Shown: piece after piece, positions 30,423 through 37,473 of the stretch
Position numbering within the stretch: position 1 is the stretch's first letter
How the letters are laid out: each line of letters opens with the position of its first letter
Source of the DNA: a beta proteobacterium AAP65
Lineage (GTDB): Bacteria; Pseudomonadota; Gammaproteobacteria; Burkholderiales; Burkholderiaceae_C
Direction of reading: 5' to 3'
Assembly (NCBI GenBank): GCA_001295865.1
Contig: LJHW01000001.1
Location: 62,001 to 126,000 of the forward strand
DNA: 64,000 nucleotides
Notes under the pieces: generated by a model
The model's input: the letters and a program-made list of their open reading frames with translations, nothing else
Databases searched by the model: none
Told to the model about the DNA's origin: nothing
Position numbers and translations under genes: made by a program

Positions 30423-30875
30423 ATGAAAAAGATCCTGATCGCCGCCGCACTGGCCGCCAGCACCCTGGCCGTGCAAGCCAAGGACATCGTCGACACCGCC
30501 GTCGCGGCCGGCAGCTTCAAGACCCTGGCCACCGCGCTGCAGGCCGCCGGCCTGGTGGACACGCTCAAGGGCAAGGGCCCCTTCACCGTGTTCGCGCCCA
30601 CCGACGAAGCTTTCGCCAAGATCCCCAAGGCCGATCTCGAAGCGCTGCTGAAGGACAAGGCCAAGCTCACCGCCGTGCTGACCTACCACGTCGTGCCGGG
30701 CAAGGTGATGGCCAAGGACGTCAAGGCCGGCATGGTCAAGACGGTGCAGGGCGGCTCGCTGACCATCGGCACCATGGGCGGTGTGACGGTGAACAACGCC
30801 AAGGTCGTGAAGACCGACATCGTGGCCGACAACGGCGTCATCCACGTCATCGACACCGTGGTGCTGCCGAAGTAA
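30423..30875 (+). CDS. Secreted single-domain fasciclin protein
   Basis: A 150-residue exported protein: signal peptide [20 protein letters not shown] (cleavage after AQ/A near residue 19) plus one FAS1 domain. The H1 box is [11 protein letters not shown] near 58 and the H2 box is [13 protein letters not shown] at the end. ATG 30423 gives a textbook signal peptide; the frame is open back to 30363 inside the upstream terminator and is rejected. It is closer to the common MPB70-like/YfeH-type secreted FAS1 proteins than to the lipoprotein next door. Probably periplasmic or secreted, adhesion-related by family. Confidence 0.93.
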   Translation: MKKILIAAALAASTLAVQAKDIVDTAVAAGSFKTLATALQAAGLVDTLKGKGPFTVFAPTDEAFAKIPKADLEALLKDKAKLTAVLTYHVVPGKVMAKDVKAGMVKTVQGGSLTIGTMGGVTVNNAKVVKTDIVADNGVIHVIDTVVLPK

Positions 30876-30898
30876 ACACACCCCGGTGGGGTGCGCAG

Positions 30899-30930
30899 GG
30901 CGCGGGGCCTTCGGGCCGCCGCGCCTTTTT
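30899..30930 (+). terminator. Intrinsic terminator after the FAS1 pair
   Basis: The stem ggcgcgg (30899-30905)/ccgcgcc (30919-30925) is extended inside by ggcc-ttcg-ggcc and followed by TTTTT (30926-30930). It ends plus-strand transcription before the converging AmgK-like gene. Confidence 0.88.
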
Positions 30931-30949
30931 CATGGCCTCGTGCTGCGGG

Positions 30950-31612
30950 CTAGAAGGTGTAGCCCGCACCCACTTCGGCCCCGGGCTGGGCGGGCAGCAG
31001 GCGCAGCAGGCGCAGCAGCGGCTTCAACGGGCTGTAGCGCAGCGCCACCTTGGCCACGGCCGCGAAAAGCGCGGCTTCGGCCGCGCCGGCGCCGGCCGCC
31101 AGGCGCAGCAGGTGCTGGTGGAGCGCGGTCCATTCGATCGCCTGCCAGCAGGCGCCGAAATCGGGGTCGACCGGCAGGCCGGCGCGGCGTGCGCCTTCCC
31201 ACCAGCGGATGGCGAGGTCGAGCTCCACGGCTTCGTCGTCGTGCACACCCTCGCCGCGCAACAGCAGCGCAATGTCGTGCATCAGCGGGCCACGGCCACC
31301 GCCGTTTTGCAGCGGCACCTGGGGCTGCGCCGCTTCGTTTTGCAGCAGGGCCTGAGCCACCCGCGTCCACCAGGCTTGCTCGGTGTCGGTCCAGGTGCGG
31401 CCGCGGGCATGCTGCTGGCACCACGCGGCAAAGGCGTTCAGCGACGTGGCGCCGTCGGCCGGCGGGCTGGCATCGTTCTGGGCCAGCGCTGCGGTCTGGA
31501 ACTGCAGCAGCGCCTGCAAAGGCGCCAGCGCGGGGTCTGGTGGGTTCATGGGAGGGAGCGAAATGCGGCGCAGCGCCGGGGGTGGGTAGCGAGAGGCGCA
31601 CAAACCCCTCAT
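30950..31612 (-). CDS. Degenerate AmgK-like sugar kinase remnant lacking the catalytic loop
   Basis: A 220-residue protein homologous to the C-terminal half of AmgK, the N-acetylmuramate/N-acetylglucosamine kinase of cell-wall recycling. Recognisable are ALLQFQ, TWTDTEQAWWTRV, LLQNEAAQPQV, GPLMHDIALLLRGE, DFGACWQAIEWTALHQHLL and YSPLKPLLRLL. Compared with AmgK the entire ATP-binding N-lobe is absent, and an in-frame gap between QVPLQ and GPLMHD removes the catalytic HRDYMPRNLM loop and DFQDA. It therefore cannot be a kinase. It sits divergent from lptD, the usual amgK-murU position, but murU is missing. Start uncertain: ATG 31612 (TAGAAT box 10 bp upstream, no ribosome site) or ATG 31549. Confidence 0.7.
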   Translation of the reverse strand: MRGLCASRYPPPALRRISLPPMNPPDPALAPLQALLQFQTAALAQNDASPPADGATSLNAFAAWCQQHARGRTWTDTEQAWWTRVAQALLQNEAAQPQVPLQNGGGRGPLMHDIALLLRGEGVHDDEAVELDLAIRWWEGARRAGLPVDPDFGACWQAIEWTALHQHLLRLAAGAGAAEAALFAAVAKVALRYSPLKPLLRLLRLLPAQPGAEVGAGYTF

Positions 31613-31676
31613 GGATAATGAATTCTAAGAACCGGCCGTGTCTGGCACGGCCCCACCCGCCTCCCTCTTGCTTCCG

Positions 31677-34064
31677 ATGCGTTACACCCCGCTGGCCCTG
31701 GCGGCGGGCCTCCTGGCCGGCGCCGGTGCGGCCCGTGGGCAAACGCCTCCTTCAGCTCCTGCGCCGCAGGCCCTGCCGGCCGTCAGCGCCGCGGCATCGG
31801 CGCCAGGCGCCGGCGCCACGCTGAAGCTCGAAGGCAGCCGGCTGCTGCAGCCCTTGCCGCGTGGCGACGCCGCCAAGCGACTGCCCATCGTGCTGCAGGC
31901 CGACCGCATCACCAACCAGCCCGACCTGGAAACCGTGGCCGAGGGCCGCGTCGAGTTCCGCCGCGGCGGCACCGTCATCAAGGCCGATCGCCTGGCCTAC
32001 GACACCGCCCAAGATCTGGCCACGGCCAAGGGGCAGGTGCGCATCAGCCGCGCCGGCGCCATCTACACCGGTCCCGAACTGGTGCTGCGCGTGCAGCGTT
32101 TCGAGGGCTACTTCCAGACGCCGGCCTTCGAGTTCACACAGCTCGGTGCCGGCGGCCGGGCCGAGCGCATCGATTTCCTCGACAGCGCCCGCTCGCGCGC
32201 CACCAAGGCCGAGTACACGAGCTGCCCGCGCGACACGCCCGAAGAACCCGCCTGGGTGCTGCGCACCGACCGTGTCAGCCTCGACCTCGACAAGAACGAA
32301 GGCGTGGCCGAAGGCGCGGTGCTGCGTTTCCTGGACGTGCCCATCCTCGCGCTGCCGGCGCTGAGCTTTCCGCTCTCGGAAGCGCGCAAGTCGGGCTGGC
32401 TGCCGCCGTCGATCAACACCGACAACCGCAGCGGCATCGAGCTCTCGGTGCCCTGGTACTGGAACATCGCGCCGCAGCGCGACGCCACCTTCACGCCGCG
32501 CCTCATCACACGCCGCGGCCTCGGTCTGGACACCGAATTCCGCTACCTGGAGCCGCGCGACGAAGGCACCGTCAACTTCGACTGGCTGCCGCACGACCGC
32601 CTCACCGGCCGTTCGCGCCAGGCGCTGCAGTGGCAGCACCAGGGCGCCACTGGCGGCGGCCTGCGCTACAGCGCCGACCTCGTGCGCGTGTCGGACGACG
32701 AGTGGTGGAAAGACTTCCCCAACGCCGGCCGCAGCCTCACCGCCCGCCTGCTGCCCGGCCGCCTGGCGCTGGAGCAGCCGCTGCAAAGCGGCGAGGTGCA
32801 GGGCCTGGCCTACCTGCGCGCCCTGCGCTGGCAGGTGCTGCAGGGCTCGGACGCCGCGGTGGTTTCGCCCTACGAACGCACGCCGCAGGTGGGCGTGCGC
32901 CTGGGTTGGCAGCGTGCTGGCTGGGACGTGGCGGTGGAAGGCGAATACAACCGCTTCACGCTGCCCACGGGCGCCGAAAGCCGCGCCAACCGCGAAGGCG
33001 GCGAACGTGTGCACCTGCTGGGCCACGTGAGCCACGCGCTGCGCGCGCCCGGCTGGTGGCTGGTGCCGCGCCTGAGCCTCAACGCCGCGGCCTACCGCAA
33101 CGACCTGCAGAAGACCGGGCGTGTGATCCCCACGCTGAGCATCGACACCGGCTTCGAGCTCGAGCGCCGCACCACCGCCTTCGGCCGCGCGCTGCTGCAG
33201 ACGCTGGAGCCCCGCCTGCTCTACGTGCGCACGCCCTACCGCCAGCAGAGCCAGCTGCCCAACTACGACGCCGCGGCCAAGGACTTCAACTTCGTCTCGA
33301 TATACACCGACAACCAGTTCTCGGGCGTGGACCGCGTCAACGATGCCAACGCACTGACGGCCGGCGTCACCACACGTTTTGTCGACGCCGTGACGGGCGC
33401 CGAGGCCCTGCGCCTGGGCCTGGTGCAGCGTTACCTCTTCCGCACGCAGCGTGTCACGCCGCAGGCCGACGGTTCTCCCGACGGTGCACCGCTGGAGCAG
33501 AAGTTCAGCGATGCGCTGCTGCTGGGCAGCACCAGCGTGCTGCCCGGCTGGACGCTGGACGGCGCCATGCAATACAGCACCGACATCCAGCGCTCGGTGC
33601 GCTCGATCATTGGCGTGCGCTACTCGCCGGGGCCTTTCCGCACCGTCAGCACCACCTACCGCCTGGCGCGCGGTCTGTCCGAGCAGATGGAACTGGGCTG
33701 GCAATGGCCAGTCTATGGCGGCAAGCGGGCGAAAGAAGGCGGCAAGGCGTGCAGCGGCACCTGGTACTCGGTGGGGCGTGTGAACTACAGCCTGAAGGAC
33801 AGCCGCATCACCGATTCGGTGCTCGGGCTGGAGTACGACGCCGGCTGCTGGATCGGCCGCTTTGTCGCCGAGCGCCTGTCCACCGGCCGCAGCGAGGCCA
33901 CGACGCGGCTGATGCTGCAGCTGGAGCTGGTGGGCCTGTCGCGCATCGGATCGAACCCGCTGAGGGTCTTGAAGGACAATATCCCCGGTTACCGCCTGCT
34001 GCGCGACGAACGCAGCGCGGCCTCATCCGCCGACGAACGGCCCACCGCTCCTGTCCATGACTGA
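31677..34064 (+). CDS. lptD: LPS-assembly outer-membrane protein LptD
   Basis: LptD (795 aa) with LptE inserts lipopolysaccharide into the outer leaflet. A signal peptide is seen from ATG 31677 (MRYTPLALAAGLLAGAGAA). The periplasmic OstA/jellyroll domain covers about 70-200 (ADRITNQPDLETVAEGRVEF) and the 26-strand barrel fills the rest, ending near the conserved NPLRVLKDNIPGYR. Cysteines at YTSCPRDT, KACSGTW and DAGCWIG may form the structural disulfides. A GTG at 31638 would add 13 residues and lies in a hairpin (ggccgtg/cacggcc, 31634-31652), so it is not preferred. The stop overlaps surA by 8 bp. Confidence 0.96.
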   Translation: MRYTPLALAAGLLAGAGAARGQTPPSAPAPQALPAVSAAASAPGAGATLKLEGSRLLQPLPRGDAAKRLPIVLQADRITNQPDLETVAEGRVEFRRGGTVIKADRLAYDTAQDLATAKGQVRISRAGAIYTGPELVLRVQRFEGYFQTPAFEFTQLGAGGRAERIDFLDSARSRATKAEYTSCPRDTPEEPAWVLRTDRVSLDLDKNEGVAEGAVLRFLDVPILALPALSFPLSEARKSGWLPPSINTDNRSGIELSVPWYWNIAPQRDATFTPRLITRRGLGLDTEFRYLEPRDEGTVNFDWLPHDRLTGRSRQALQWQHQGATGGGLRYSADLVRVSDDEWWKDFPNAGRSLTARLLPGRLALEQPLQSGEVQGLAYLRALRWQVLQGSDAAVVSPYERTPQVGVRLGWQRAGWDVAVEGEYNRFTLPTGAESRANREGGERVHLLGHVSHALRAPGWWLVPRLSLNAAAYRNDLQKTGRVIPTLSIDTGFELERRTTAFGRALLQTLEPRLLYVRTPYRQQSQLPNYDAAAKDFNFVSIYTDNQFSGVDRVNDANALTAGVTTRFVDAVTGAEALRLGLVQRYLFRTQRVTPQADGSPDGAPLEQKFSDALLLGSTSVLPGWTLDGAMQYSTDIQRSVRSIIGVRYSPGPFRTVSTTYRLARGLSEQMELGWQWPVYGGKRAKEGGKACSGTWYSVGRVNYSLKDSRITDSVLGLEYDAGCWIGRFVAERLSTGRSEATTRLMLQLELVGLSRIGSNPLRVLKDNIPGYRLLRDERSAASSADERPTAPVHD

Positions 34065-35403
34065 ACCCCTATTCCGCCTGCGCCCTGCTGTGCAGGCCTT
34101 GCGCATCGGCTGCAGCCTCGGCCTGCTGGCCCTGTGCGCCGGCCTGGGCCCCTGGGCAGACGCCCACGCGCAGGCCCGCACGCGCAGCGGCGACTACATC
34201 GCCGTGGTCGTCAACCAAGAGCTGGTGACGGCTGGCGAGATCGACCGCCGCATGGAACGCGCCCAGGCCGAGGCCGCGCGCGGCGCGCGCCTGCCGCCCG
34301 AGCCCGAACTGCGCCGCATGATGCTGGACGCGCTGATCGACGAGCGCGTGATGATCAGCAACGCCCGTGAAAGCGGCATGCGCGTGGACGACGGCGAGGT
34401 CGACCGCGCCATCCAGAGCATCGCGGCGCAGAACCAGATCACGCTGCCGGTGCTGCGCCAGCGCCTGGCCGCCGAGGGCACCGACTACTTCCGCTTCCGC
34501 GCCAACGTGCGCGAGCAGATCATGATCGAGCGCCTGCGCGAGCGCGAGGTCTACCAGCGCATCAAGGTGGCCGACGAGGACATCGACAAGTACCTCGAAG
34601 ACCAGCGCGCCGCGGCCAATGCCGATGCCGAGACCAACCTCGCGCAGATCCTCGTCACCGTGCCCGAAGACGCCGACGCCGCCACCGTGGCCGCACGCCG
34701 TGCCGTGGCCGAGCTGGCGCTGGCCCGCGTGAAAGGCGGCGAGGCTTTCGAGGCCGTGGCCCGCGAGGTCAGCGAAGACGCCAACCGCGCGCAGGGCGGC
34801 GTCATCGGCGCGCGGCCGGCTTCGCGCCTGCCGGATGCTTTTGTCGAAGCCACCAAGGCCCTGAAGGTGGGCGAGGTGACGGCGCAGCCGCTGCGCACCG
34901 GCGCCGGCTTCCACCTCCTGAAGGTGGTGTCGCGCAAGGAAGTGGTGCTGGGCCAGGTGCAGCAGACGCGCTCGCGTCACGTGCTGCTGCGCACCTCGCC
35001 GCAGCTCACGCCCGAAGTGGCCGCGCGCCGCCTGGCCGAGTACCGCCGGCAGATCGAAGCCGGCACCAAGAGCTTCGAAGACATCGCACGCGAGTTCAGC
35101 GAAGACGGCTCGGCCGCCGGCGGTGGTGACCTCGGCTGGTCGTCGCCCGGCACCATGGTGCCGGAGTTCGAGCAGGCGATGAACGCGCTGCCGATCAACG
35201 GCCTGTCGGAGCCTGTGGTCTCGCGTTTCGGTGTGCACCTGATCCAGGTGCTGGAACGCCGCGAACAGGCCGTGGAGTTGAAGCAGCTGCGCGAACAGGC
35301 GCGCAACGTGCTGCGCGAGCAGCGTTTCGACCAGGCCTATGCCGACTGGACCAAAGAGCTGCGCTCGCGCGCCTATGTCGAGTACCGCGAGCCGCCGCAG
35401 TGA
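34057..35403 (+). CDS. surA: Periplasmic chaperone and prolyl isomerase SurA
   Basis: SurA (448 aa) escorts outer-membrane proteins such as LptD to the Bam complex. Signal peptide at about 14-40 (ALRIGCSLGLLALCAGLG). The N-terminal chaperone domain (YIAVVVNQELVTAGEIDRRM) spans about 47-185. Two parvulin domains follow: the first at about 190-290 (AQGGVIGARPASRLPDAF), the second at 300-410 (GDLGWSSPGTMVPEFEQAM). A short C-terminal helix completes the chaperone fold. ATG 34057 overlaps the lptD end, so both are co-translated. pdxA, often next in other proteobacteria, is absent here. Confidence 0.96.
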   Translation: MTEPLFRLRPAVQALRIGCSLGLLALCAGLGPWADAHAQARTRSGDYIAVVVNQELVTAGEIDRRMERAQAEAARGARLPPEPELRRMMLDALIDERVMISNARESGMRVDDGEVDRAIQSIAAQNQITLPVLRQRLAAEGTDYFRFRANVREQIMIERLREREVYQRIKVADEDIDKYLEDQRAAANADAETNLAQILVTVPEDADAATVAARRAVAELALARVKGGEAFEAVAREVSEDANRAQGGVIGARPASRLPDAFVEATKALKVGEVTAQPLRTGAGFHLLKVVSRKEVVLGQVQQTRSRHVLLRTSPQLTPEVAARRLAEYRRQIEAGTKSFEDIAREFSEDGSAAGGGDLGWSSPGTMVPEFEQAMNALPINGLSEPVVSRFGVHLIQVLERREQAVELKQLREQARNVLREQRFDQAYADWTKELRSRAYVEYREPPQ

Positions 35404-35451
35404 AGTGGCGCCGCGCACCGGCCCCGTTGCAGTGAAGCCCGGCGCGGCGCG

Positions 35452-36222
35452 ATGAAACACATCGCCCGCAAGCGTTTCGGCCAGCACTTCCTGACCGACG
35501 ATGCCGTCATCGACGACATCGTGCGCTGCATCGCGCCCTTGCCCGGCCAGGCGCTGGTGGAGATCGGCCCCGGTCTGGGCGCGATGACCTTCCCGCTGCT
35601 GCAGCGCTGCCAGGCGCTGACCGTCATCGAACTCGACCGCGACCTCGCCGCCCGGCTGCGCAAACAGGCCGGCCTGAACGTCATCGAGGCCGACGTGCTG
35701 AACGTCGACTTCGCCGCGCTGGCCGATGCCGCGGGCCAGAAGCTGCGCGTGGTGGGCAACCTGCCCTACAACATCAGCACGCCCATCCTGTTTCACCTGC
35801 TGGGCGTGTTCGGCCGTGTGCAAGACCAGCACTTCATGCTGCAGAAGGAAGTGGTCGACCGCATGGCCGCCGCGCCCGGCAGCAAGGACTACGGCCGCCT
35901 GAGCGTGATGCTGCAGTGGCGCTACCGCATCGAAAACGTGCTCGACGTGCCGCCCGAGGCCTTCGACCCGCCGCCGCGCGTGGACTCGGCCATCGTGCGC
36001 ATGGAGCCGCTGCCCGCCGACGACGGCGTGGACGGCGCGCGCCTGGGCGAGCTGGTCGCCATCGCCTTCTCGCAGCGCCGCAAGATCCTGCGCGGCACGC
36101 TGGGCCGCTGGATCGCCCAGCAGGGCCTGGAGGTCGACTTCGACCTGCAACGCCGCGCCGAAGAGGTGCCGGTGGCCGAGTACCTGGCGCTGGCCCGGAC
36201 GGCGAAACGCGCCCAGGCATGA
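35452..36222 (+). CDS. rsmA: 16S rRNA dimethyladenosine transferase
   Basis: RsmA/KsgA (256 aa) dimethylates the two adjacent adenosines near the 3' end of 16S rRNA during 30S maturation. Motifs: N-terminal [10 protein letters not shown] at 5-14, SAM-binding [11 protein letters not shown] near 37, [12 protein letters not shown] near 58, and catalytic [11 protein letters not shown] near 103. The C-terminal helical head is present. ATG 35452 fits. It follows surA by 48 bp and ends with an intrinsic terminator. Loss-of-function confers kasugamycin resistance in known bacteria. Confidence 0.97.
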   Translation: MKHIARKRFGQHFLTDDAVIDDIVRCIAPLPGQALVEIGPGLGAMTFPLLQRCQALTVIELDRDLAARLRKQAGLNVIEADVLNVDFAALADAAGQKLRVVGNLPYNISTPILFHLLGVFGRVQDQHFMLQKEVVDRMAAAPGSKDYGRLSVMLQWRYRIENVLDVPPEAFDPPPRVDSAIVRMEPLPADDGVDGARLGELVAIAFSQRRKILRGTLGRWIAQQGLEVDFDLQRRAEEVPVAEYLALARTAKRAQA

Positions 36223-36224
36223 AA

Positions 36225-36250
36225 AAGGGCTCCAGCAGGAGCCCTTGATC
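36225..36250 (+). terminator. Intrinsic terminator after rsmA
   Basis: Arms aagggctcc (36225-36233) and ggagccctt (36238-36246) enclose agca, followed by gatctttc. An A-run precedes the stem, so it may act in both directions. Confidence 0.75.
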
Positions 36251-36423
36251 TTTCAGCGATGCCAGACCCGGGGTCAGGCTGCGCTGAGCCAAGCAGCGGT
36301 ATCGAACGCGCTGCTCATCATCGGCATGTTCATGCCGAAGTTCGGGTTGGTGCCGTTCTTCGGCACAACCTTGACTGCCGGTTTGACAGTCGCCGCCGCA
36401 GCGGTTGTCGGGGCCACCTCAGC

Positions 36424-36460
36424 AGCCCGCTCCCATGACCCTGTTTCTTGGGAGCGGGCT
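36424..36460. repeat. Perfect 12-bp-arm hairpin at the barstar stop codon
   Basis: Arms agcccgctccca (36424-36435) and tgggagcgggct (36449-36460) are exact complements around a 13-base loop; the barstar TAG stop lies at its edge. There is no T-run on either side. The remaining stretch to the rsmA terminator (36247-36423) has only weak short frames, such as a 68-codon minus-strand frame ending at 36274 that begins inside the barstar 3' end. I do not call a gene there. Confidence 0.6.
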
Positions 36461-36854
36461 ACTGAAAAGAATAGAAACACCTGAAGGGTATTCGTCGTTC
36501 GCTCCAGAACTCGGCGGCATCGCGGAACACCTCCAGCAGCTGCTCACGCGCTTCGCGGTCGAAACGCGCGTTGTCGGGCAGCTGTTCCAGCACGACGACG
36601 AAGCCCGGCTGCTGGCCGGCCTTGTGCACGAGGTCGGTCATGCAGTCGTACAGCGCGTCGAGGTTCTTGCCGAAGTGCGCCGGAAAGGTGAAAGCCTCGG
36701 CGATGCCTTCCAGCACTTCCTGCTTGGACTGCGCCGCCGACAGGTTGGCGTAGAGGAAATGCTGGCCGGCCGTTTCGGCCGCCTTCATCAGATCGTCGAC
36801 ACGGTAGGCCCGGATGGCCTGCACGATGTTCGAGCGGATGGTCTGCAACTCCAT
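36459..36854 (-). CDS. Barstar family ribonuclease inhibitor
   Basis: A 131-residue cytoplasmic inhibitor matching barstar. The key segment FGKNLDALYDCMTD carries the Asp and Asn-Leu-Asp-Ala-Leu residues that plug the barnase active site; hydrophobic strands FVVVLEQL and FRCFYSF complete the fold. An N-terminal extension of about 40 residues precedes the barstar core. ATG 36854 is preceded by AAGGAGG. It lies 56 bp downstream of the RNase gene on the same strand, so enzyme and inhibitor come from one message and the cell is protected from unsecreted enzyme. Confidence 0.93.
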   Translation of the reverse strand: MELQTIRSNIVQAIRAYRVDDLMKAAETAGQHFLYANLSAAQSKQEVLEGIAEAFTFPAHFGKNLDALYDCMTDLVHKAGQQPGFVVVLEQLPDNARFDREAREQLLEVFRDAAEFWSERRIPFRCFYSFQ

Positions 36855-36910
36855 GGTCGCGATCCTCCTTGGCAAGGGCGAAAAGGTTTCAGAACTGGCG
36901 ACACCGGCGT

Positions 36911-37348
36911 TCATGGGGCGATGCGTTGAAAACTCGCGTAGTGATCGCTGGTGTAGTAACAGGCTTCGGGCTTCGTCGGAGGGGTGCCGCCGCAGACGAT
37001 GCGGCGGGCACCCCGGTGGCGCAGACCCGGGGTCTTGACCGTGTACTCCCGGTAAAAGCCCCGGGGGTGCATGGGCAGCAGGCGTTCGCGGTTGCCGAAC
37101 ACCGTGCCGTCTTTGGAGTAAGGGAACGGGCCGCCCGCAAGGATGAGCTTGTGGGTGGCTTGCGCCTCTTGCGGCAGGGTGACCAAAGCCACCGGGGGCA
37201 CCCGCGAGGGGTTCTCAGGGGTGCGAGCCACGGCGTTCGACGCCAGCCCACCGGACGCCAAGCCAGCGGCCACCACGACGGCGGCGCCCCACTTGTGCAA
37301 CGCTCGCCGCAGCCCACTGCTCGACGAGGCCAGACCGGTCCGAAACAC
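36911..37348 (-). CDS. Secreted guanyl-type ribonuclease (barnase/RNase Sa-like)
   Basis: A 145-residue exported RNase of the N1/T1/barnase family that cleaves RNA after G. A signal-like hydrophobic stretch (WGAAVVVAAGLASGGLASNA) ends near residue 40. The catalytic set is intact: Glu101 in GFYREYTV, Arg115/116 in RGARRIVCGG, His136 in TSDHYASF. The FGNRE loop near 84-88 binds guanine. Two cysteines (119 and 130) could form a disulfide, as in Streptomyces RNases. The start is GTG 37348, which suits the promoter at 37376-37404; TTG 37369 would lie at the transcript start. Its barstar follows. Confidence 0.9.
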   Translation of the reverse strand: MFRTGLASSSSGLRRALHKWGAAVVVAAGLASGGLASNAVARTPENPSRVPPVALVTLPQEAQATHKLILAGGPFPYSKDGTVFGNRERLLPMHPRGFYREYTVKTPGLRHRGARRIVCGGTPPTKPEACYYTSDHYASFQRIAP

Positions 37349-37375
37349 GGGTTTACCCTGAAAAATCAAACCAGA

Positions 37376-37404
37376 ATGTTAGCGGAACCCCCCTAAAAAC
37401 TCAA
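37376..37404 (-). promoter_or_regulatory. Sigma70 promoter for the RNase-barstar operon
   Basis: On the minus strand TTGAGT (37404-37399), a 17-bp spacer and TAACAT (37381-37376) make a good housekeeping promoter, one of the clearest in the window. The start point would fall near 37369, about 20 bp before the GTG. A small stem (ctgccc/gggcag, 37409-37427) just upstream may end maeB transcription. Confidence 0.75.
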
Positions 37405-37473
37405 GCTGCTGCCCAAGAATGGGGCAGAGGGCAGGGGCGCTCAGTGGGTGCTCACATGCTGAAGCGGGCTGTT

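Noticed and set aside
36245-36484. Short frames on both strands between rsmA and barstar
   Set aside because: The plus frame starts within a terminator stem and the minus frame starts inside the barstar 3' end; no ribosome site or family similarity.
37349-37369. TTG 37369 as start of the RNase
   Set aside because: The promoter predicts transcription beginning at about this base, with no room for a ribosome site; GTG 37348 fits better.
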